Source: Burkholderiaceae bacterium
GTDB lineage: Bacteria > Pseudomonadota > Gammaproteobacteria > Burkholderiales > Burkholderiaceae_B
NCBI GenBank assembly: GCA_023653055.1
Contig: JAMNXR010000003.1
Location: 1 to 64,000 of the forward strand
Direction: 5' to 3'
Length of the DNA stretch: 64,000 bases
This document shows, piece by piece, positions 50,996-58,600 of the stretch. Under the pieces are notes generated by a model. That model did no database searches. It was not told the origin of the DNA and was given only the letters and a program-made list of their open reading frames with translations. The position numbers and the translations under genes were made by a program. Each line of letters begins with the position of its first letter. Within the stretch, counting starts at the first letter, position 1.

Positions 50996-51667
50996 ATGGC
51001 AGATCTTGGATTCGCAGTCAACACACACAAACACACCGTCAGCAATGCAACACTTAAAAAGTTTGCAAAATTTGCAGTCGCCAATATTAGTGATGCGGTC
51101 AGCCGCACAAACGGCACAGTAGACCTGCGTCCTATCCACAAAGGTGGCCGTATTCTGGGCCGCGCCTTTACCGTGAAAACAGCACCTGGTGACAACTTGA
51201 TGGTGCACAAGGCGATTGATATGGCCGCACCGGGTGACGTGATTGTGGTGGATGCAGGCGGTCCTCAGCGCAACGCCATCATCGGTGAAATTATGTCCAC
51301 CTTGGCCGAAAGCCGCAAGATTGCTGGTTTTGTGATCGATGGTCCTATTCGTGATTTCGATGCCTTGAGTAAGGGTAAATTCCCAGTCTTCGCACGCTCT
51401 GTGTCGCATCGTGGTCCTTACAAAGAAGGCCCAGGTGAAATCAACGTGACAGTCTGTGTGGATGGGATGGTCGTTCACCCCGGTGACATTATTGTGGGTG
51501 ATCATGACGGCGTGTTCGCAATCCGTCCTGACATGGCTGAGCAGTTAGCAAAACTGGTGGCGGATATTGAAAAGAAAGAAAAAGAAATCTTTGCCAAGAT
51601 TGCCAAGGGTACATTGGACCGCAGCTGGGTGGATCAGGCCCTGCGCGCAAAAGGCGTTCTCAAGTAA
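50996..51667 (+). CDS. RraA-family protein (HMG/CHA aldolase-like)
   Basis: A 223-residue protein of the RraA/4-hydroxy-4-methyl-2-oxoglutarate aldolase family: I-S-D-A-V-S-R-T-N-G-T, G-R-A-F-T-V-K-T-A-P-G-D-N, V-V-D-A-G-G-P-Q-R-N-A-I-I-G-E, F-V-I-D-G-P-I-R-D-F-D and D-H-D-G-V. The conserved G-E-x-x...R-D set favours a metal-dependent aldolase or decarboxylase rather than the RNase E regulator RraA. A good AACGGAG lies before the ATG. It belongs to the hydroxy-acid cluster. Confidence 0.87.
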   Translation: MADLGFAVNTHKHTVSNATLKKFAKFAVANISDAVSRTNGTVDLRPIHKGGRILGRAFTVKTAPGDNLMVHKAIDMAAPGDVIVVDAGGPQRNAIIGEIMSTLAESRKIAGFVIDGPIRDFDALSKGKFPVFARSVSHRGPYKEGPGEINVTVCVDGMVVHPGDIIVGDHDGVFAIRPDMAEQLAKLVADIEKKEKEIFAKIAKGTLDRSWVDQALRAKGVLK

Positions 51668-51733
51668 GTCTTGAGCGCTATAAGCGCATACCCTGATTCA
51701 CAGGATGCGCTGAATCAATAAAAATCAGTCAAG

Positions 51734-51753
51734 CTGCCCACTACGGTGGGCAG
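51734..51753 (+). terminator. Hairpin with UACG tetraloop, possible terminator or attenuator
   Basis: CTGCCCAC (51734-51741), loop TACG, GTGGGCAG (51746-51753): a perfect 8-bp stem closed by C-UACG-G, a very stable tetraloop type, followed by TTCATTATT. It lies in the 106-nt gap between the rraA-like and dehydrogenase genes, 20 nt before the latter's ATG. The T-tract is imperfect, so partial termination or mRNA processing is possible. Confidence 0.55.
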
Positions 51754-51773
51754 TTCATTATTGGACGGAGACA

Positions 51774-52799
51774 ATGAAAAAAAAGGTCGTACGGTTTGAT
51801 TTCTGGTTGAACCCAGCATTCGATCAACACATGAGTGCGCTAAAAGACATTGAGGTGTCCGTCAGTCAGTATTCGGATGACGAACAAAAGACACTGGCGC
51901 TGTTTAAAGAGGCGCACGTCTATCACATCTGTGCCGCGCGTGATGAGGTGCCGTCGCAATGGTGGGTCGACGAAGCCTTGCTCAGCAAGATGCCTCATTT
52001 GTTGTGTGCATCGACCTCAGGCGCGGGCTATGACCCCGTCGACGTAGAGGCCTGTAACCGTCACGGCGTATTGGTGGTCAACCAGTCGGGCTGTAATGCC
52101 AACTCGGTCGCGGAACATGCGATGGGCATGCTGCTTTCGGTCAAACATCGCATTACTGAATCTGATCGCGTGATGCGAGCCAATGCCTACACGACTCGCG
52201 AAGATTTGATGGGCAATGATATTCGCGGTTCAACGATCGGTATCGTGGGCGTAGGTAACATCGGTACACGCATGGCGGAGTTAGCAAAAGCCTTCGATAT
52301 GAAGGTCTTAGGTTACGACCCGTATCTTTCAAACGAAGAAATCACACGACGCGGCGCAACTCCGGTGAGTTTTGAGGAGTTATTGGCACGTTCGGATGTC
52401 GTCACCGTCCACTGCCCACGCAATCCTGAGACACTAAACTGGATCGGTGCAAAAGAGTTTCGCGCCATGAAAAAAGGTGCCGTTTTTATTGCCACCGCGC
52501 GTGGCGGTATCCATGACGAGCAAGCACTTTACGAAGCGTTGCGTGACCAGCATCTGTCTGGCGCAGGCCTCGACGTCTGGTCTGTCGAACCCCCGGCACC
52601 CGATAATCCTTTGCTGAGTCTCCCTAATGTTGTCGCGACCTATCACACCGCTGGCGTCAAACATGAAGCCCGTGGCAATGCAGCGGCGATGGGGGCAGCA
52701 CAAATTGAAGTGGTCTTGCGTGGAGAACGTCCGCCACGCTTGGTCAACCCTGAAGTATTTCCAGTATTTTTGGAAAAATATAAAAAGATGTTTGGGTAA
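51774..52799 (+). CDS. D-2-hydroxyacid dehydrogenase
   Basis: A 341-residue NAD(P)-dependent D-isomer-specific 2-hydroxyacid dehydrogenase. NAD loop G-I-V-G-V-G-N-I-G-T-R at about 160-170; catalytic Arg in C-P-R-N-P-E, Glu in W-S-V-E-P-P and His in T-Y-H-T-A-G-V. Interconverts a 2-hydroxyacid and 2-oxoacid; the substrate is unknown. Together with the FMN oxidase and the Bug protein it suggests uptake and oxidation of a small hydroxy acid. GGACGGAGAC lies upstream. Confidence 0.9.
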   Translation: MKKKVVRFDFWLNPAFDQHMSALKDIEVSVSQYSDDEQKTLALFKEAHVYHICAARDEVPSQWWVDEALLSKMPHLLCASTSGAGYDPVDVEACNRHGVLVVNQSGCNANSVAEHAMGMLLSVKHRITESDRVMRANAYTTREDLMGNDIRGSTIGIVGVGNIGTRMAELAKAFDMKVLGYDPYLSNEEITRRGATPVSFEELLARSDVVTVHCPRNPETLNWIGAKEFRAMKKGAVFIATARGGIHDEQALYEALRDQHLSGAGLDVWSVEPPAPDNPLLSLPNVVATYHTAGVKHEARGNAAAMGAAQIEVVLRGERPPRLVNPEVFPVFLEKYKKMFG

Positions 52800-52837
52800 C
52801 ATTATAAAAAAACAGTACTAAACCGAGGAGAGTGAAT

Positions 52838-53818
52838 ATGAAGAAAATCATTAATCAGTTGGGACGAATAGGTGGTGTGGCTTTGCTGGCAGCGGCGGCA
52901 TGGTCAGGCTCAGCGGCAGCCCAGTATCCAACCAAACCCATTAACGTGATTGTCGCCTATGGCCCAGGCGGTGGCACGGACTTGATTGCACGTCTGATCG
53001 CACCTTACATTGAAAAACACTTGGGCAATAACGCACGCCTTATCATCACGAATCGGCCAGGTGCCGGAGGTGGAATCGGGTTTGCTGAAATAGCCAAAGC
53101 AACACCGGATGGTTACACCATCGGTTTCGTCAATACGCCAAATATGTTGTCTATTCCAATTGAGCGTCCTTCGACGTTTGGGTGGCAAAGTTACGACTTG
53201 ATTGGTAATTTGATCGATGATCCAGGTGCCTTTACTGTTAATACCTCGACGCCAATTACTAATCTCAAAGAGCTGGCAGCCTATGCAAAAGCAAACCCTG
53301 GCAAAGTGACTGTCGGCACCACAGGTGTGGGCTCGGATGACCACCTTGCCATGCTGTTCTTTGAGCGTGCGGCAGGTGTCAAGATGACCCATGTGCCTTA
53401 CAAGGGTTCTGGTGAAACACGTGCTGGCGTAGTCGGTGGACAGATTATGTTGGGTGCGATTAACGTTGGAGAGGCGCTTTCTTATATTAAGGGTGGCTCT
53501 CCTATGCGTATGATTGGCCAGATGTCGGCTAAACGGACTGTGTTGGCACCAAACGTTCCAACTTTTGCCGAACAGGGATACAACATTGAAAGTGCATCTC
53601 TGCGAGGAATGGCTGCACCAAAAGGCTTGCCTGCAGATATCCGTGAAAAGCTTGTGACAGCTGTCGCTAAAGCCGCTGCCGATCCTGAGTACATCAAGAA
53701 AGCCGGCGAGTTGTATGCACCGATTCGCTATCTCGCACCCAAGGAATATGCTGTGGAATTGGAGAGTACGGACAAGCAGTTGCGTGCTTTATGGAAGCAA
53801 GCGCCCTGGAAGGAGTGA
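52838..53818 (+). CDS. Tripartite tricarboxylate transporter binding protein (Bug family)
   Basis: A periplasmic solute-binding protein of about 326 residues: signal peptide at 1-28 ending A-A-A-Q, then Y-P-T-K-P-I-N-V-I-V, G-P-G-G-G-T-D and N-R-P-G-A-G-G-G-I-G, the ligand-carboxylate loops of Bug proteins. No TctA/TctB membrane genes are adjacent; such orphans are numerous in Alcaligenaceae. ATG 52838 has GAGGAG at a good distance. Its last 30 nt overlap the 3' end of the opposing pabC-like gene. Confidence 0.93.
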   Translation: MKKIINQLGRIGGVALLAAAAWSGSAAAQYPTKPINVIVAYGPGGGTDLIARLIAPYIEKHLGNNARLIITNRPGAGGGIGFAEIAKATPDGYTIGFVNTPNMLSIPIERPSTFGWQSYDLIGNLIDDPGAFTVNTSTPITNLKELAAYAKANPGKVTVGTTGVGSDDHLAMLFFERAAGVKMTHVPYKGSGETRAGVVGGQIMLGAINVGEALSYIKGGSPMRMIGQMSAKRTVLAPNVPTFAEQGYNIESASLRGMAAPKGLPADIREKLVTAVAKAAADPEYIKKAGELYAPIRYLAPKEYAVELESTDKQLRALWKQAPWKE

Positions 53819-54520
53819 GGGGTCGAGTTGGACGTCAAACCAGCCGCGCAAGGCATTCGATAATCGGATCGAGGCCTTGTCAGCGGTGAGGTCCGAGGGG
53901 GTGAGGGTCGCCTCCTTGGCTTGTCCAGTCTCAAGTAATTGTGTGCGCAATACGCCACCCAATAGTCCTGAGGACAGCGGTGGTGTCAGCCACTCAGTAT
54001 CTTTCATGATATAGATGTTTGAGCGACTGCCTTCACAAAGCTCACCCTTTTCGTTTAAAAAAATCAAATCAAAGTAATTAGGGTGCTGGGTGAGCCACTG
54101 TGTGGTAGCGTCGTACCAGGGGCGATGCGTCGTTTTATGTTGCAAAAGTGGCTCAGCACTTTCTAATCTCAGACTAGTTAACGCGACGAAAGGTACGCCT
54201 TGCAAAGCTGGCAGCGGCGCAGTTTGAATATCGAGTTGGCCAAGAGGGCTGAGTAAGAGTCGAACACGTGTGCCAGAGAGCTTGTTCGATTCAGAGTACG
54301 GGGTAGCTTTGCTTGCGGAAGTCAAACCCGACGCTGCATCGCCTGCTTGATGAAGAGCCACTTTGATTGCCGCGATCACCGCTTTGTCACCGGGATACGG
54401 ATACCCCAAAGCCTGTGCAGAGTACGTTAAACGCCGCAAATGATAGTGCATCAGCGCAATCATTCCTTCTGCGTCTGCCTTCATCGTTTCAATCAAGCTG
54501 GGTTGCGAATCTTGCTTCAT
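53789..54520 (-). CDS. Class IV aminotransferase, aminodeoxychorismate lyase-like (PabC)
   Basis: A 243-residue fold-type IV PLP enzyme. Seen: H-K-T-T-H-R-P-W-Y-D-A, holding the Schiff-base Lys, I-F-L-N-E-K-G-E-L-C-E-G-S-R-S-N-I-Y-I, and T-P-P-L-S-S-G-L-L-G-G-V-L-R. In PABA/folate synthesis PabC removes pyruvate from aminodeoxychorismate, and it follows pabB directly with a 4-nt ATGA overlap. The frame is open to 54691, but ATG 54520 is the coupled start. D-amino-acid or branched-chain aminotransferase activity cannot be excluded. Confidence 0.85.
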   Translation of the reverse strand: MKQDSQPSLIETMKADAEGMIALMHYHLRRLTYSAQALGYPYPGDKAVIAAIKVALHQAGDAASGLTSASKATPYSESNKLSGTRVRLLLSPLGQLDIQTAPLPALQGVPFVALTSLRLESAEPLLQHKTTHRPWYDATTQWLTQHPNYFDLIFLNEKGELCEGSRSNIYIMKDTEWLTPPLSSGLLGGVLRTQLLETGQAKEATLTPSDLTADKASIRLSNALRGWFDVQLDPSLLPGRLLP

Positions 54521-55665
54521 GAATCTGTATTGAGAATCCGAGCTTTCCAATGGCATTCGTCCCACTCTTGCTCTGGATCCGAGTCGTACACGATGCCTCC
54601 ACCAACATGATAGCGACCTTGGCCCTCTGCATCCAACACAAGTGTACGAATTGCGACATTCAGTGAAAAGTCTCCGTTGGGCGCGAGCCAACCCACACTG
54701 CCACAGTAAAGGCCGCGCGGTTCAGCTTCAGTTTCTTGAATGCGTTTCATCGCGGCAATTTTCGGTGCGCCCGTGACAGATCCGCAGGGGAACAGGGCTT
54801 TTAAAATCTCGACAAACGAGGTCTCAGGGGCAATTTCAGCCTGGACCGTCGAGGTCATCGTCCAAACAGAAGGATATTTTTCCAGTGAGAACAGTGGATC
54901 TGCGCGGACGCTGCCTGGACGAGCGAGACGACCAAGGTCGTTTCTCAACAAGTCCACAATCATCAGATTTTCGGCGCGATTTTTTTCACTTGCGTGTAGG
55001 GTCTCGCCGAGTTGTCGGTCAGTGTCAGGATCGGCTGAGCGAGGCGCAGTCCCTTTCATCGGGCGCGTCATCAGGGTATTACCCGTTCGTTGTAAAAAAA
55101 GCTCAGGTGAAAAAGAAAGAATCGTACGACCTACGTCCTCGATGAAAGCCGCATGCGCTACAGGATGGCGCGTGGCGATCTGACGATACAGGTGCGCCGG
55201 TTCGCCTTCCGTTTTGACCAACAAAGGGAAGGTTGAGTTGACTTGGTAGACCTCGCCCTCTCCGATCCATGCTCGGATCTGCTGAATGCGCGCAAGGTAA
55301 TGCGCCTTGGCAATGCCAGGTGTAACGGACACAATTGACGCATGCTTATCGCTCACGCATTCCGCGCCCACTGACCAAGGGCGCTCTTCATGCATATGCG
55401 CATAGACCAACGCCGTCAGTCTTGGTTGAGTGCTTGAACTATTCGCAGAAGCTTGATGAGACCTCTGCGCAAGCGCGGGTTCTAGCCACTCACCTAATTC
55501 ATACTCAAGCAGTAATGCAACCCAATACCCAGCCTGACGCGCTGCTTCAATCTGAGCAAAGGCGGCAGAGAGCTCTTCGGGCTTAGACGCCACAATGCGG
55601 CCGAGTGGCTTCGTCAGCACCCGTGCGTGCTGTGTCAGACGATCCTCAAAGCGACAGTGGCTCAT
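54517..55665 (-). CDS. pabB: Aminodeoxychorismate synthase component I
   Basis: Chorismate-utilising enzyme, 382 residues. It shows the family's P-M-K-G-T-A-P-R, M-I-V-D-L-L-R-N-D-L-G-R, Y-P-S-V-W-T-M-T-S-T-V and P-C-G-S-V-T-G-A-P-K, and E-A-E-P-R-G-L-Y-C-G-S-V-G-W. It is shorter than anthranilate synthase and lacks most of the N-terminal Trp-binding domain, which favours PabB over TrpE. It overlaps both uvrA-like upstream and the pabC-like gene downstream by 4 nt. Confidence 0.94.
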   Translation of the reverse strand: MSHCRFEDRLTQHARVLTKPLGRIVASKPEELSAAFAQIEAARQAGYWVALLLEYELGEWLEPALAQRSHQASANSSSTQPRLTALVYAHMHEERPWSVGAECVSDKHASIVSVTPGIAKAHYLARIQQIRAWIGEGEVYQVNSTFPLLVKTEGEPAHLYRQIATRHPVAHAAFIEDVGRTILSFSPELFLQRTGNTLMTRPMKGTAPRSADPDTDRQLGETLHASEKNRAENLMIVDLLRNDLGRLARPGSVRADPLFSLEKYPSVWTMTSTVQAEIAPETSFVEILKALFPCGSVTGAPKIAAMKRIQETEAEPRGLYCGSVGWLAPNGDFSLNVAIRTLVLDAEGQGRYHVGGGIVYDSDPEQEWDECHWKARILNTDS

Positions 55666-58600
55666 GCGCGATTTAAAAACTCATGGAGGACCTCACCTGT
55701 GTGCGATTTCTGTCGCGCAGCAACCACTTGCTCAGGCGTGCCTTCGATGACCAGTTGTCCACCACCCGAACCACCTTCTGGACCCAGATCCAACAGCCAA
55801 TCGGCCTCGGCAATGATGTCCAGGTTATGTTCGATCACCACCACGGTATTGCCGGCCTCAACCAGACGGTGCAAGACGCGAATTAATTTCTCCACATCCG
55901 CCATCGACAGCCCGACTGTGGGCTCATCCAAGACATAAAGCGTATGCGGCAGGCGCGAAGCGCGACCCGTCGTAATCACACCCTCCGTCATCCGTGCTTT
56001 GGCGAGCTCTGTCACCAGCTTGATCCGTTGCGCTTCGCCACCAGACAACGTAGGTGAGGGCTGTCCTAAGGTCAGATAGCCGAGCCCCACGTCTTGCATT
56101 AATTGCAGCGGATGTTTGATGCGTGGGTGCGCGGCAAAATAACCGATCGCGTCATCGACTTCCATGGAGAGCACGTCACCCGCATGTTTCTCGCGCATCC
56201 TGACACCCAAGGTGTCGGTGTTAAAGCGCGCACCGTTACAGGCATCGCAGGGTACTTTGACATCAGGCAGAAAGCTCATCTCCAACGTGCGCATCCCTTG
56301 ACCTTCGCAGAGCGGACAACGGCCATCACCGGTATTAAAGGAGAAGCGGCCAGCACCCCAGCCACGAATGCGGGCTTCATTGGTTTCGGCAAACTGTTTA
56401 CGGACATCGTCCCAAAAGCCGATATAGGTCGCGGGACACGAACGCGGCGTTTTACCAATCGGTGTTTGATCCACTTCGAGCACCCGATCCAAGGCCTCCC
56501 AGCCCGTAATGTCTGCACAACCAAACCAGGGTTGTGCGCCACGCGCCGCAATCGCGGTTGAGAGATTGTCCAGCAACACCTCACGCGCAAGGGTGGACTT
56601 GCCAGAGCCAGACACGCCAGTCACGACACTTAAACGACCAATCGGAAAATGCGCCGTGACACCACGTAAATTGTGCAAGGTCGCACCCTTGACCGTGATC
56701 ATCGGGGTGTCTTTTGCAATCGGACGTCGAGGTTGTAGCGGATGCGCTAAAGGATGACGCAAGTAATGTCCTGTGGTCGACTCAGGCGCATCCATCAGGT
56801 CTTGCAGCGTGCCTTGTGCGACCACACGACCGCCACGCACCCCTGCACCCGGGCCAATATCAATGATGTGCTCAGCCCGACGAATCGTATCGTCATCGTG
56901 TTCCACGACCACCAGCGTATTGCCGTTTTTTTCTAGCCTGGAAAGTGCACCAAGCAGGATACGATTATCACGTGGATGCAAGCCAATCGTCGGCTCATCC
57001 AGCACATAGCAGACGCCTTGCATGTTTGAACCTAATTGCGCAGCGAGACGAATACGTTGCGCTTCACCACCGGACAACGTTGGCGCGGCACGATCAAGGG
57101 CCAAATAGCCCAAGCCGACTTCTTGCATAAATTGCAGACGCCCACGGATCTCACTCAAGATATCGCGTGCAATCTCTGCATCCCGACCCCGCAAGACGAG
57201 ACCCGTAAAAAAGGTGTGTGCATCGGAAACGTGCATGCCTGCAAGCTCGGCGATGGATTTGTCACGCCACAATACCGCACGCGCAATTGGATTGAGGCGT
57301 GCACCATGACAGCTTGTACAGGTTTGCGTCTCACCCTCATACGAAGCATTCCATGCATTCTCTTCACCAGTCTGTTCGCCGTCGAAACCTTGCAACTGCA
57401 GGCCTGTTCCAAAACACCCCTGACACCAACCGTGTTTGGAGTTGTAAGAAAACATCCGTGGATCTGGCTCAGGGAAGCTGGTGCCGCAACTCGGGCAGGC
57501 GCGTTTGACAGAAAAATGTGTTTGCTCGAGCGGCGCGGACATATCGCTTTCGAGTTTACCGAGAGGCCACAACACACTCATCACGCCTTGGCCGTATTCA
57601 AGTGCGCTGCGGACCGCTTCACGTAACGCTGCCTCGTCTTTGGTGCTGACAATTAAATCAGCAACCGGTAGCTCAATCGTGTGCTCTTTAAAACGATCCA
57701 GACGCGGCCATTTGGCTGTGCCGATAAATACATTATCGACACGCAAATGAGTAAAGCCTTTACCTGAAGCCCATTTCGCCAAGTCGGTGTAGAAACCTTT
57801 TCTTGCCGTGACCAGTGGTGCCATGAGGCCGATGCGCTCGCCTTTGTGATCACGCATAATGCGCGCGACAATTTGGTCCGCGCTCTGAGGCTCTACACTG
57901 ACCTGACAAGTTGGACACATTTGTGTACCGAGTTTCATGTACATCAGACGCAAGAAATGATGAATCTCCGTCATCGTAGCGACGGTCGATTTGCGACCTC
58001 CGCGGCTTGTACGCTGCTCGATGGCTACGGTGGGTGGAATGCCAAAGATTGCATCTACGTCGGGCTTACCGGCAGGTTGCACGATTGCACGCGCATAGGC
58101 ATTGAGGGACTCAAGGTAGCGGCGCTGGCCCTCGTTAAACAAAATATCAAAGGCCAAGGTCGATTTACCCGAACCCGACACGCCCGTGATGACGGTGAAC
58201 TTATCGTGCGGAATACTGACATTAATATTTTTGAGGTTGTGCTCACGCGCATGCAAAATGTCGATGCTGTTTGCGCGACGTCTTTCTTTCAATACTTTTT
58301 GTAATGGCCGACCGCCGGCTTCTTGCGCAGGCAAACCTGACGCACTCGAACCAATCGCATCCGGCGTCATGGCCACGGCATACTCACGGAGTGCTGCACC
58401 CGTATGTGAGCGTGGATTTTCCATCACGGTTTCTGGGCTGCCAACGGCCACCAGCTCACCGCCACCATCACCACCCTCTGGACCCAAGTCGAGTACCCAA
58501 TCGGCGGCACGAATCACATCGAGGTTGTGTTCGATGATGAGTAACGTATGTCCTGCACCCAAGAGCTTGCGAAATGCGCGCATCAGCCGCGCAACATCAT

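Noticed and set aside
50900-51505. Minus-strand frame of 201 codons opposite the rraA-like gene
   Set aside because: The His/Thr-rich composition is typical of an antisense frame, and the RraA motifs are on the plus strand.
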